The notes under the pieces are model-generated. The model was given only the letters and a program-made list of their open reading frames with translations. It was not told where the DNA came from and ran no database searches. Shown piece by piece: positions 33,399 through 41,824 of a stretch of DNA of 64,000 nt. Each line of letters opens with the position of its first letter. The stretch's first letter is position 1. This DNA comes from Actinoplanes lobatus. GTDB taxonomy: Bacteria > Actinomycetota > Actinomycetes > Mycobacteriales > Micromonosporaceae. The translations under genes and the position numbers were made by a program. Location: positions 3,229,001 through 3,293,000 of the forward strand of contig NZ_JACHNC010000001.1 in NCBI RefSeq assembly GCF_014205215.1. The letters run 5' to 3'.

Positions 33399-33434
33399 CA
33401 GCCTGGGGGTGGGCGGTGCGGCCTCCCTGTCCAG

Positions 33435-33480
33435 ATCTTGGACGTTTTCCTGCCGTGAGTGGTGGCCGGTCGTCCAAGAT
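33435..33480 (+). repeat. 46-nt hairpin repeat, copy C
   Basis: Outer stem ATCTTGGAC (33435-33443) with GTCCAAGAT (33472-33480), 28 nt between. The inner stem CTGCCG/TGGTGG pairs with G-U wobbles only if read as plus-strand RNA; the tetraloop is TGAG. Confidence 0.8.
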
Positions 33481-33546
33481 CGGCCGGGTGATGGGAGGCG
33501 AGGAAGGCGGGCGTCGAGTGTGCCACCGTCCGGCTGGAAGGCGGGG

Positions 33547-36366
33547 TCAGCGAGTGAAGGCGATCGTGGTGACTGTGGTGTCGGGGGTTGAGTAGAGGAC
33601 GAACAGGTCGTGGGTGCCGGTTACCGGGGGGACCGGGGTCGAGGCTGTCGTGTTGAGGGTGGCCAGGATCGGGCCGGAGAGCGGGTCGTCGAGGCGGAGG
33701 ACGATCTCGCCAGGGGTGGGAAGGGCGGCGCGGACCCGGGACGGGCCGGTGAGGCCGAAGTCGACCTGGTCGAAGACCGCCCACGCGCCGGGACGGGCGC
33801 CGCGCAGGGCCTCGCCGGGGTGGTCCGGGACGGCTACGGGAGTCGTTTCCGCGTACCCATCGTTGTCGATCAGATGGAGTGGCGACCAGGGTGAGCGGGC
33901 CGGGATGCGCTCGCCGTCGACGCGCAGCGTCCTGGTCAGGCGCCAGTCGGTGCTGGACCGGCCCACCGCGATGGTGTGGGTGGCCTCCTCGATCACCCAG
34001 CGGGAGCGGGTCACGTCCCAGAACGCCAGCTCGGCGGCGGGCAGCAGGAATTCCACGGTGGACCGTTCGCCGGGTTCGAGCCGGACCTGCCGGTAGCCGC
34101 GCAGGCGCCGCAGCGGCTGCTTGACCCGGGAACGCTGTTGACGGGTGTAGAGCTGCACCGTCTCGACGCCGGGCCGGTGTCCGGTATTGATCACGTCGAC
34201 GGTGATCGTGACCTCGCCGTCCAAACCGATCGACGCCGCGCTGACCCGCAGGTCCTCGTAGCGGAACGAGGTGTACGACAGCCCGTGCCCGAACGGGAAC
34301 AGCGGCGTGCCCCGGTAGTAGAGGTAGGTGGCGTCGGTGGCGATGATGTCGTAGTCGAGCAGGTCGGGCAGGTTGCCGGCATCGGTGTACCAGGTCTGGG
34401 TGAGCCGCCCGGCCGGGTCGACGGGCGCACCCGACGGGTCGCTGCCGAAGAGCACGTCGGCGAGGGCCGTGCCGTGTTCCTGGCCGCCGTGCGCCGACCA
34501 CACGATCGCCGGCAAAAGATCAAGAGCATGACCGATCGCGTACGGGTAACTGCTGCTCAACACCAGCACGGTCCGCGGGTTGGCCGCCTGGACGGCGCGC
34601 AGCAGATCGTCCTGGGTGCCGGGCAGCGCCAGGTCCCGGCGGTCGGCGGTCTCCCGGCCGGTGACCAGCGGATGGTTGCCGAGCGCCAGCACCACCACGT
34701 CGGCCCCCGCGGCCACCGTGGCGGCCGCCGCCACCCCGTCGATCAGCAGGTCGACGGTGAAGACGGTGGCGTCCGCGGCCCGGGCGGCGCCGGTACGCAC
34801 CAGCCCGTCCCCACCGGCCGAAAGGTACCGCCCGCTCTGCACGTGGAGCAGCACCACACCGTCGCCGGCCGGCTCGAAGCGGAACGTCTCCCGCACCTCC
34901 CAGCCGTTCGGGCCGGGCCGGTCGTTGACCAGCAGGTGGGGCTCGGGGCCGAGCCCGTCGGCGCCGATGCACCGGCCGTTGACGACGGCCCGCAGCGAGA
35001 ACGTCTCCTCACCCCAGTCGAGCACGTCGAACAGGGTGGTGTCCTCGTCCTCGTGCTCGTTGATCCGCAGTGGACCGCCGTCCGGGTCCGCTGACAGCAG
35101 GCCCGCCGGGCAGCGCAGCGCCACCCGGTCGGCGCCCTCGTGGAAGAGGACCGCGTCCGCGCCGACCCGCTCGGTCAGGGTGCCGCGCAGTGTCCGGCGG
35201 TACGGCGGGGTGCCGCTGTACCAGTCGTCGAAGGTGGTGTCGCCGAGCGGGCCGAGCACCGCGATCCGCCGGGTGGCCGCCGGGTCGAGGGGGAGCAGGC
35301 CGTCGTTGCCGAGCAGCACCACCGAGGCGCGGGCCGCCTCCCGGGCCAGTGCGCGGTGCTCCGGGCAGTCGATCACCTCGGGGCCGGTCTCCCGGTACGG
35401 GTCCTCCTCCGGGTTGAACTCGCCGAGCCGTACGCGTACCGAAAGGATGTGCCGGACCGCGGCGTCCACGTCGGACTCGGTGATCAGGCCGCGGTCCAGG
35501 GCGGTGGCGAACGACTCCTCGGACAGCGGCCCGGGCTCGGTGACGCAGTCGATGCCGGAGCGCAGCGCGGCCGCGAACCCGGCCGGGTGGTCCTCGAACA
35601 GGTTCTGGTCGCCGGCCAGGTTCTGGACCGCGTACGCGTCGCCGACCACCATCACGTCGTCCTCGGCCCAGCCGCGCAGCACCTCGTTGATGAGCGGGCT
35701 GAGATGTGTGGGCCGTCCGTTGATCAGGTTATAGGAGGCCATCACGGCGACCGCGGCGCCAGCGGCCAGGGCCGGGCGGTAGGCGGGCAGCTCGTACTCG
35801 TGCAGCACCCGTGGCGGCAGGTTGCTGGAGGTCAGGCACCGGTCGGTCTCGTTGTTGTAGGCCAGGAAGTGCTTCAGCGTGGGGGCGGTGCGCAGCCAGC
35901 GGGGGTCGTCGCCGCGCAGCCCGTTCGAGTACGCCGTGCTCAGCACCCCGGTGAGCCAGGGGTCCTCGGCGTACCCCTCCTCGTTGCGGCCCCAGCGTGG
36001 GTCGCGCAGCAGGTTGACCACCGGCGCCCAGACGTTGAGGCCGACGTTCTCCGGGTCGCGGTGGTGCATGGCGCGGACCTCGGTGCCGACCGCGGCGCCG
36101 ACCCGGCGGAGCAGGTCCGGGTCCCAGCTGCTGGCGAGACCGACCGCCTGGGGGAAGACGGTGGCGACGCCGAGCCACGCGACGCCGTGCAGCGCCTCGG
36201 TCCCGGTGCGGAAGGAGGCGACGCCGAGCCGGGGCACGGCGGCCTGGTGCTGGTGCAGCAGGGCGATCTTCTCCGCCAGGTCGAGCCGCTCCAGAAGGTC
36301 GGACACCCGCGTGGCGAGCTTCTGCTGCGGGTCGCGAAAGACGATGCGAGAGGGGGATTCGGTCAC
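33547..36366 (-). CDS. GH3 beta-glycosidase with internal beta-rich insertion and CBM6-like tail
   Basis: 939 residues from a GTG with AAGGA 8 nt upstream. The GH3 N-terminal barrel (about 20-330) has NLLRDPRWGRNEEGYAEDP, KHF (165-167) and the nucleophile region MVVGDAYAVQNL with D243. The second domain starts near 345 and is split by a beta-rich insertion (about 412-545) resembling a beta-trefoil (VVNGRCIGADGLG, LHVQSGRYLSAGGDGL). A fibronectin-III-like domain (about 700-800) and a CBM6-like C-terminus (about 820-939: AWAVFDQVDFGLTGPSRVRAAL) follow. No signal peptide is seen, so it is probably cytoplasmic. The barrel looks closest to beta-xylosidase/beta-glucosidase types. A 16-bp palindrome upstream (36394) is a candidate operator. 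Confidence 0.9.
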   Translation of the reverse strand: MTESPSRIVFRDPQQKLATRVSDLLERLDLAEKIALLHQHQAAVPRLGVASFRTGTEALHGVAWLGVATVFPQAVGLASSWDPDLLRRVGAAVGTEVRAMHHRDPENVGLNVWAPVVNLLRDPRWGRNEEGYAEDPWLTGVLSTAYSNGLRGDDPRWLRTAPTLKHFLAYNNETDRCLTSSNLPPRVLHEYELPAYRPALAAGAAVAVMASYNLINGRPTHLSPLINEVLRGWAEDDVMVVGDAYAVQNLAGDQNLFEDHPAGFAAALRSGIDCVTEPGPLSEESFATALDRGLITESDVDAAVRHILSVRVRLGEFNPEEDPYRETGPEVIDCPEHRALAREAARASVVLLGNDGLLPLDPAATRRIAVLGPLGDTTFDDWYSGTPPYRRTLRGTLTERVGADAVLFHEGADRVALRCPAGLLSADPDGGPLRINEHEDEDTTLFDVLDWGEETFSLRAVVNGRCIGADGLGPEPHLLVNDRPGPNGWEVRETFRFEPAGDGVVLLHVQSGRYLSAGGDGLVRTGAARAADATVFTVDLLIDGVAAAATVAAGADVVVLALGNHPLVTGRETADRRDLALPGTQDDLLRAVQAANPRTVLVLSSSYPYAIGHALDLLPAIVWSAHGGQEHGTALADVLFGSDPSGAPVDPAGRLTQTWYTDAGNLPDLLDYDIIATDATYLYYRGTPLFPFGHGLSYTSFRYEDLRVSAASIGLDGEVTITVDVINTGHRPGVETVQLYTRQQRSRVKQPLRRLRGYRQVRLEPGERSTVEFLLPAAELAFWDVTRSRWVIEEATHTIAVGRSSTDWRLTRTLRVDGERIPARSPWSPLHLIDNDGYAETTPVAVPDHPGEALRGARPGAWAVFDQVDFGLTGPSRVRAALPTPGEIVLRLDDPLSGPILATLNTTASTPVPPVTGTHDLFVLYSTPDTTVTTIAFTR

Positions 36367-36393
36367 AACGTGTTCCTTCGGGCCAAGCCGGTC

Positions 36394-36409
36394 GTCGAAG
36401 CGCTTCGAC
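36394..36409. promoter_or_regulatory. 16-bp perfect palindrome upstream of GH3
   Basis: GTCGAAGCGCTTCGAC is a perfect palindrome 28 bp before the GTG start of the GH3 gene, of the shape bound by LacI-family repressors (central CG, CGAA...TTCG arms). A second, looser CGAA-TGT-TTCG element lies at 36444-36454. Confidence 0.6.
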
Positions 36410-36537
36410 TGCGCGGCGAAAGAAGCCTCCGCGAGTGGTTTCGCGAATGTTTCGAACGGAGTTCCCTGAGGCTCGCACCACAGTCACGCCTCGGTCAAGG
36501 CGCTCGGGGCATGTTTGGTCATCGATTGTTACGCGCG

Positions 36538-36569
36538 GGATCCGCCCGGGTGCGGCCCCGGGCGGATCC
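36538..36569 (-). terminator. Terminator of the ROK gene
   Basis: GGATCCGCCCGGG (36538-36550) pairs perfectly with CCCGGGCGGATCC (36557-36569), immediately after the ROK stop. It separates ROK from GH3 transcription. Confidence 0.85.
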
Positions 36570-36571
36570 GG

Positions 36572-37822
36572 TCACTGCTTGGGCGGCAGGCTGCCGGTGT
36601 CCACCCGGTCCAAGTGGGACACCGCACCGCCGAGGGCGGCGGCGTGCAGGCCCAGGCTCGACGCGGTCAGCCGGACCCCGCCCGCGTCCGGCGCCAGGGT
36701 GTTGCGGGTCAGCTCGGCCTCGGCCGCCGGGATCAGCCACTCGGCCAGTGCCGCGTAGTGGTCGCCGAGCACGATGAGCTCCGGATTCACCAGGTTCGCC
36801 AGCAGCGCCAGGCCCTGGCCCAGATGGCGGCCGGTGTCGCCCAGGGCGGCCAGCGCCCCCGGGTCGCCGGAACGGGCCAGCGCGGCCACCTGCTCGACGG
36901 CCGGCGCCAGGTCGGTCAGCGACTCCGGGTCGAAGCCGGGCAGGGCTCGCCGGACCAGCGGCTCGACGCCGGCCAGATCCTGGAGCGTGGGCGAGCCGGC
37001 CGCGCCGAGCGCGAAGCGGCCGATCTGGCCGGTGAAGCCACGGGAGCCGTGCAGCAGGCGGCCGTCGACCACGATGCCGGCCTCGACCCCGGCCGCGCCG
37101 GAGACGTACGTCAGATCGAGCTCGACCTGATGCCCGCCGTAGCGCAGCTCGGCGACGGCGGCCAGGCCGGCGTGGTTGGCCACCGCGACGTCCAGTCCCG
37201 GCTGGCGCAGCGAGCCGGAGAGCAGGCCGCGCAGGTCGACGTCGGACCAGCCGAGCGGCGGGGAGAGGCGGACCGTGCCGCCGTCGGCGACCAGGCCGGG
37301 CACCGCCACGGTCAGGCCGAGCACCTGGCGGCCCTGCTGGCGCACCCGGGTCGCGGCCCGCTGGGCCAGGGCGGCGATCGCGCTGACCGCACGGCCCGCC
37401 CCGGTGGTGGCCGGCTCGCCGTCGAACGCCCGATGCCACAGCAGCAGCTGGTCGCCCGCGAAGTCGACGGCCAGCGCGGTGAGCCGGTCGGCGGAGACCT
37501 GGAGGCCGATCGCCGCGTACGCCGAGCCGTCGAGGGCCAGCGCCGTCCCGGGGCGGCCGATCCGGTTGCTGGTCAGGCCGGTCTCGCGCAGCAGCCGCTG
37601 CCGGATCAGGTCGCCGGTCAGGCTGGACACGGTCGCCTTGTTGAGCCCGGTCGAGGCGGCGATCGCGGCGCGCGAGCTGGGGCCGTGGGCGCGCAGGTGC
37701 CGCAGCACCACGGCCAGGTTGGTGGCACGCACATCGGTGAAGTCGGCCGGTTGTGGATCGGCCCGGGTGGTCCTCACATCAAGCTCCGCTCTCGGCCGGG
37801 CGCCTGCTGTCCGCCTGGTCAT
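36572..37822 (-). CDS. ROK family transcriptional regulator
   Basis: 416 residues. The N-terminal MarR/XylR-type winged helix (about 30-85: TNLAVVLRHLRAHGPSSRAAIAASTGLNKATVSSLTGDLI) is followed by a ROK sugar-kinase-like domain (about 105-400). The usual ROK zinc motif (GHxxVxxxGxxCxCGxxGC) is replaced by GQIGRFALGAAGSPTLQDLAG, with no Cys, so kinase activity and zinc binding are unlikely; sugar sensing may remain. It is divergent from the ABC importer, and a 25-bp inverted repeat at 37938-37962 has the half-sites and spacing of the Bacillus xylose operator bound by the ROK protein XylR. A GTG near 37778 is an alternative start. Confidence 0.9.
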   Translation of the reverse strand: MTRRTAGARPRAELDVRTTRADPQPADFTDVRATNLAVVLRHLRAHGPSSRAAIAASTGLNKATVSSLTGDLIRQRLLRETGLTSNRIGRPGTALALDGSAYAAIGLQVSADRLTALAVDFAGDQLLLWHRAFDGEPATTGAGRAVSAIAALAQRAATRVRQQGRQVLGLTVAVPGLVADGGTVRLSPPLGWSDVDLRGLLSGSLRQPGLDVAVANHAGLAAVAELRYGGHQVELDLTYVSGAAGVEAGIVVDGRLLHGSRGFTGQIGRFALGAAGSPTLQDLAGVEPLVRRALPGFDPESLTDLAPAVEQVAALARSGDPGALAALGDTGRHLGQGLALLANLVNPELIVLGDHYAALAEWLIPAAEAELTRNTLAPDAGGVRLTASSLGLHAAALGGAVSHLDRVDTGSLPPKQ

Positions 37823-37872
37823 CTTGCCGCATCACCGCGGTTCGTCGTCTCCCCTGATAGGTGCCCGCCGGA

Positions 37873-37886
37873 TGGGTGCGCTCCCA
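37873..37886. promoter_or_regulatory. CebR/CelR-like operator between ROK and ABC genes
   Basis: TGGGTGCGCTCCCA matches 13 of 14 bases of TGGGAGCGCTCCCA. It lies 51 bp upstream of the ROK start and 102 bp upstream of the binding-protein start. Confidence 0.7.
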
Positions 37887-37937
37887 TTTGCTTCTTGTCG
37901 GGCCGTCACCGTGTCGGTTAGCTTGTCTTCGATGTAC

Positions 37938-37962
37938 TTAGTTTAGACGCTAACCAAACTAA
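37938..37962. promoter_or_regulatory. xylO-like 25-bp inverted repeat
   Basis: TTAGTTT (37938-37944), 11 bp, AAACTAA (37956-37962). The Bacillus xylose operator has the same 7-11-7 layout and the same half-sites. It lies 25 bp before the GTG of the binding-protein gene, where it would block transcription or its start. Confidence 0.7.
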
Positions 37963-37987
37963 ACCCATAACGGAAGGGTGGTGCGCC

Positions 37988-39661
37988 GTGGCGAATACGC
38001 TTCCGGGCGCGTCGACGAACAGGCGGAACTTCCTGGGGCTGGTCGGCCTCGGCGCGGCCTCGCTCGCCAGTGGCGGAGTGCTGGCCGGTTGCAGCAAAGA
38101 GCCGGGCGTGGACGGTTCGGCGACCACCGCCGAGGAGGCTGCCGGGGTCATCCCCAAGTTCAAGGACTCCACCCTGGTCCAGCCCGACATCAAGGGCGTC
38201 CGGCCGATGGCCGACGGTTACGCGAAGTACCCGACGTCGTTGGCCGACGCGGTCACCGACAAGGCGGTCGGCAGCGGTAAGCCGGTCACCGCCACCACCC
38301 CGTGGTGGGGCCCGGCACCGCCGACCGCGAACAAGCTGGTCGAGGCGGTCAACGCCGACATGGGTGCGGTGATCAACTTCAGCATCCAGGACGGCAACAC
38401 CTACGGCGACAAGCTGAGCGCCATGCTCGGCGCGCGGGACGTGCCCGAGCTGACCTGCATCCCGGGCTGGGAGACCAACAAGCTGGCCCGGTTCTCCGAG
38501 GGCGTGCACGCGCTCTTCGAGGACCTGACGCCGTACCTGGCCGGGGACAAGGTCAACGCGTACCCGCTGCTCGCCGGTCTCGACTCGGTGGCCTGGCAGG
38601 AGTCGGTGTGGGGCGGCAAGCTGATGGCCGTTCCGTTCCCGGTCGACGCGCCCTACCCCACGGTGCTGTTCTACCGCAAGGACGTCGCCGACGAGCGCGG
38701 CATCGCGGCCCCGACCACGCTCGACGAGTTGTGGGACTTCGGCAAGAAGCTCACCAACGAGGCCAAGGGCGAGTGGGCCTTCGGCGACATCTGGTGGGAG
38801 GTGCAGCAGATCTGCGGCGTCGGCGGCTCGGAGAACGGCTGGATCAAGCAGGCCGACGGCAAGGTCGTGAACAAGATGGAGCTCCCGGAGTACAAGCGGG
38901 CTCTCGAGTTCATGACCAAGGTCTACGCCGAGAAGCTGATCCACCCCGACCTGGCCAGCAGCAAGGGCGGTGACGTCACCACCCTGTTCAAGGGCGGCAA
39001 GATCTTCATGTACGCCACCGGCGGCGGCTCCTGGAAGGAGACCTGGCGCCCGGCCGTGCAGACCAACCCCAAGTTCAACATGCAGGCCGTCAAGGTCTTC
39101 GGTGCCGACAAGGGCCAGGCCCCGGTGCGCCTGAAGGCCCGCTCGGCGATCATCTGGACGTTCATCAAGAAGGACCTCGGTCAGGAGCGGGTGCAGGAGT
39201 TGCTGCGCGTGCTCAACTACACCGCGGCGCCGTTCGGCACCAAGGAGTGGGAGCTGCAGAACTACGGTGTCGAGGGCACCCACTTCACGCGGGACGCCAG
39301 CGGCACGCCGGTCACCAACGACCTGTACGTCAAGGAGTTCGCGAACCAGTACGTCTTCCTCGGCGGCCGCCCGCCGGTCGTGGTCGGTGGCCCGGACATT
39401 CCCACCTACGCCGGCGACTTCGTGGCCTGGGGCAACGACGCCACGCAGTACCTGGAGAAGAACCCGTGGGAAGGCATCAAGGTGGAGACGCCGAGCGAGC
39501 AGGCGGCCCTCGCGCAACCCACCGAGGACAAGATCACCGACATTCAGCGCGGCCGTACTCCGATCAGCGAGTTCGACAAGATCCTCTCGGACTGGAAGGC
39601 GGCCGGCGGCGACAAGGCTCGCGACTTCTACGCCAAGGTTCTGGCTGACAACGGGCGATGA
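37988..39661 (+). CDS. ABC transporter sugar-binding lipoprotein
   Basis: 557 residues from a GTG with AAGGGTGG upstream. The N-terminus RRNFLGLVGLGAASLASGG then VLAGCSK combines a twin-arginine-like signal with a lipobox (Cys36). The mature protein is a large family 1 extracellular solute-binding protein (TTPWWGPAPPTANKL, PYPTVLFYRKDVADERGIAAPTTLDELWDFGKKL, TTLFKGGKIFMYATGGGSW). Its size (over 500 residues) and the permease types downstream match the LplA-LplB-YtcP-type oligosaccharide importers. It captures sugar outside the cell and delivers it to the two permeases. Both a CebR-like and a xylO-like operator lie upstream. Confidence 0.94.
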   Translation: MANTLPGASTNRRNFLGLVGLGAASLASGGVLAGCSKEPGVDGSATTAEEAAGVIPKFKDSTLVQPDIKGVRPMADGYAKYPTSLADAVTDKAVGSGKPVTATTPWWGPAPPTANKLVEAVNADMGAVINFSIQDGNTYGDKLSAMLGARDVPELTCIPGWETNKLARFSEGVHALFEDLTPYLAGDKVNAYPLLAGLDSVAWQESVWGGKLMAVPFPVDAPYPTVLFYRKDVADERGIAAPTTLDELWDFGKKLTNEAKGEWAFGDIWWEVQQICGVGGSENGWIKQADGKVVNKMELPEYKRALEFMTKVYAEKLIHPDLASSKGGDVTTLFKGGKIFMYATGGGSWKETWRPAVQTNPKFNMQAVKVFGADKGQAPVRLKARSAIIWTFIKKDLGQERVQELLRVLNYTAAPFGTKEWELQNYGVEGTHFTRDASGTPVTNDLYVKEFANQYVFLGGRPPVVVGGPDIPTYAGDFVAWGNDATQYLEKNPWEGIKVETPSEQAALAQPTEDKITDIQRGRTPISEFDKILSDWKAAGGDKARDFYAKVLADNGR

Positions 39662-40659
39662 GCGCTCCACCCATCGCTGAGCCGCAGGCTGCGGTGAAGG
39701 CGAAGAAGAACAAGGCGATCCCGCCGCAGCGGCTGTCCTTCGGGCAGCGGCTGCGGCGGGACTGGCCGCTGCTGCTCATGTGCCTGCCGGCGATGCTGTT
39801 GCTGCTGGTCTTCCACTACATCCCGGCGCTCGGCAACGTCATCGCCTTCCAGGACTACAACCCGTTCGCCGGGGACGACCCGCTCGAGGCGTTCCTCTAC
39901 AGCGAGTGGATCGGGTTCGGGAACTTCGAGTACCTGTTCCAGACCTCGGCGTTCTGGGACTCGGTGGTCAACACTCTGTCGATCACCGCGTTCCAGCTGG
40001 TGTTCTACTTCCCGGTCCCGATCTTCCTGGCCATCCTGCTGAACAGCATCATGTCGCCGCGCATCCGGTCGCTGGTGCAGAGCGTCGTCTACCTGCCGCA
40101 CTTCTTCAGCTGGGTGCTGGTGGTCTCGCTGTTCCAGATGATGATCGGCGGCGCCGGCCTGCTCGCGCAGACGCTGCGCCAGGCCGGCTACACGCCGCCG
40201 GACATGATGACCAACCCGGACACGTTCATCCTCCTGATCACCTCGCAGGCGCTCTGGAAGGACGCCGGCTGGGGCATGATCGTCTTCCTGGCGGCGCTCG
40301 CGGCCATCGACACCTCCCTGTACGAGGCGGCCGCGGCCGACGGCGCCAACCGCTGGCGGCGGATGTGGCACATCACCCTGCCCGGCCTGCGGTCGGTCGT
40401 CATCCTGCTGCTGATCCTGCGGCTCGGTGACGCGCTGAACGTGGGATTCGAGCAGTTCATCCTCCAGCGGGAGATGGTCGGGCGGGACGCCGCCGAGGTC
40501 GTCGACACCTACGTCTACTACCAGGGCATCGCGATCCAGCAGTGGGGCGTCGGCGCGGCCGCCGGGCTGTTCAAGGCGGTGATCGGGATCCTCCTGATCG
40601 TGGGCGCCAACAAGCTGGCACACCGGTTCGGCGAGCAAGGGATCTACTCGAAATCATGA
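39658..40659 (+). CDS. ABC sugar transporter permease (LplB type)
   Basis: 333 residues. The start overlaps the binding-protein stop as ATGA, so the genes are co-translated. Six transmembrane helices; the first (about 35-55) follows a basic cytoplasmic N-terminus. The cytoplasmic EAA loop that contacts the ATPase is EAAAADGANRWRRMWHITLPGL (about 222-243). It forms the membrane channel with the permease encoded next. No ATPase gene follows, so the complex probably uses a shared MsiK-like ATPase, as many actinobacterial sugar importers do. Confidence 0.94.
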   Translation: MSAPPIAEPQAAVKAKKNKAIPPQRLSFGQRLRRDWPLLLMCLPAMLLLLVFHYIPALGNVIAFQDYNPFAGDDPLEAFLYSEWIGFGNFEYLFQTSAFWDSVVNTLSITAFQLVFYFPVPIFLAILLNSIMSPRIRSLVQSVVYLPHFFSWVLVVSLFQMMIGGAGLLAQTLRQAGYTPPDMMTNPDTFILLITSQALWKDAGWGMIVFLAALAAIDTSLYEAAAADGANRWRRMWHITLPGLRSVVILLLILRLGDALNVGFEQFILQREMVGRDAAEVVDTYVYYQGIAIQQWGVGAAAGLFKAVIGILLIVGANKLAHRFGEQGIYSKS

Positions 40660-41591
40660 GCGCAGACACCGCGATCCGGCCCCGCCGCAACTCGAACCGC
40701 CCGGCGTGGGAGGAGAAACCCACGCTGATCGGCCAGTTCGGCAAGGGCACGATCATCACCGTGGTGCTGGCCGTCGTGCTGGTGCCACTCTGGACGGTCG
40801 TGGTCACCAGCCTCTCGTCCGAGAAGACGATCAACGAGGCGGGTGGCTACGTCTTCGTTCCGCGCGAGCTCAACCCGTCGGCGTACGTGGTGATCTTCTC
40901 GGGCGGGCAGGTCACCGACGCGATCCTGGTCAGCACGTTCGTGACGATCCTCGGCACGGCCATCAGTCTGATCGTCACGGTGCTCGCCGCCTACGGCCTG
41001 TCCCGGCCCGGGACCCTCGGCCATCGGTCGATCCTGTTCTACTTCCTGCTGACGTTCCTGATCTACCCCGGCATGATCCCGAGCTATCTCGTGGTCACCG
41101 GCCTCGGCCTCAAGGACAACCTGCTCGCCCTCATCCTGCCAACCGCGATCAGCGCGTTCAACCTGGTGGTGCTGCGGGCGTTCTTCATGAACATCCCCGG
41201 CGAACTGTACGACAGCGCCCGCATCGACGGCGCCGGCGAACTGCGCATCCTGTGGCGAATCGTGCTTCCGCTCTCCAGGGCGGTCACCGCGGTGGTCGGC
41301 CTGTTCTACGCGGTCGGCTACTGGAACGCGTTCTTCAACGCGATCCTCTACATCGACCGCAACGACCTCCAGCCGGTCCAGCGGGTGCTCCAGCAGTTCA
41401 TCCTGGCCGGGCAGTCCCCGACCACCTCGGGAATGGCGGTCGCCATCCCGGGCCTCGGCTCGTCGACGCCACCCAGCCTGGCGATCAAGATGGCCGTCGT
41501 GGTGGTGACGATCGTTCCGGCCCTGATCGTCTACCCGTTCATCCAGCGCCACTTCACCAAGGGCGTGATCATCGGCGCCGTCAAGGGCTGA
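40656..41591 (+). CDS. ABC sugar transporter permease (YtcP type)
   Basis: 311 residues; the ATG overlaps the preceding stop (ATGA). Six transmembrane helices. The EAA-like loop is DSARIDGAGELRILWRIVLPLSRAV (about 187-211). The C-terminus KGVIIGAVKG is typical of YtcP-type permeases. It pairs with the LplB-type permease to form the importer channel. A terminator follows 9 bases after the stop. Confidence 0.94.
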   Translation: MSADTAIRPRRNSNRPAWEEKPTLIGQFGKGTIITVVLAVVLVPLWTVVVTSLSSEKTINEAGGYVFVPRELNPSAYVVIFSGGQVTDAILVSTFVTILGTAISLIVTVLAAYGLSRPGTLGHRSILFYFLLTFLIYPGMIPSYLVVTGLGLKDNLLALILPTAISAFNLVVLRAFFMNIPGELYDSARIDGAGELRILWRIVLPLSRAVTAVVGLFYAVGYWNAFFNAILYIDRNDLQPVQRVLQQFILAGQSPTTSGMAVAIPGLGSSTPPSLAIKMAVVVVTIVPALIVYPFIQRHFTKGVIIGAVKG

Positions 41592-41599
41592 CCCGACCC

Positions 41600-41630
41600 G
41601 CTGCCGCCCCGGCCTTCCGGGACGGCAGCG
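41600..41630 (+). terminator. Terminator of the ABC operon
   Basis: CGCTGCCGCCCCGG (41600 onward) pairs with CCGGGACGGCAGCG (ending 41630) with one mismatch in 14. Confidence 0.8.
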
Positions 41631-41824
41631 GTCGTTATCGGTGGTTTCGCTTCAACCATCTTTTCCGGTACGCGTGACGCCGTTCATCCCATTTGGGCCG
41701 CCCCGCCCTGCCGGCGGATCCTGCTGCCTGCTCCGGCCTCTGCCCGGCCGCCGGGCTGAGATCGGTGGCCGGGCAGGCCGGCCGGGTGCCGTGTCCCTCA
41801 CCTGCCGCCGCGCCAACCGGAGCG

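Larger units (their letters stand above)
33192..33546. other. Intergenic region carrying the hairpin-repeat array
   Basis: 355 bp between the GH3 stop and the LysE start (both minus strand). It is almost filled by three 46-nt hairpins with a period of about 83 bp, plus a partial fourth at the left (GTCCAAGAT at 33230 preceded by a small GATTGC/GCAATC stem). No gene is supported. Confidence 0.7.

Noticed and set aside
33230..33480. Hairpin array considered as CRISPR or as simple terminators
   Set aside because: The spacers are partly conserved and the conserved parts pair with each other, unlike CRISPR. Three tandem terminators with an inner stem and compensatory changes are not usual, so a structured repeat family is preferred.
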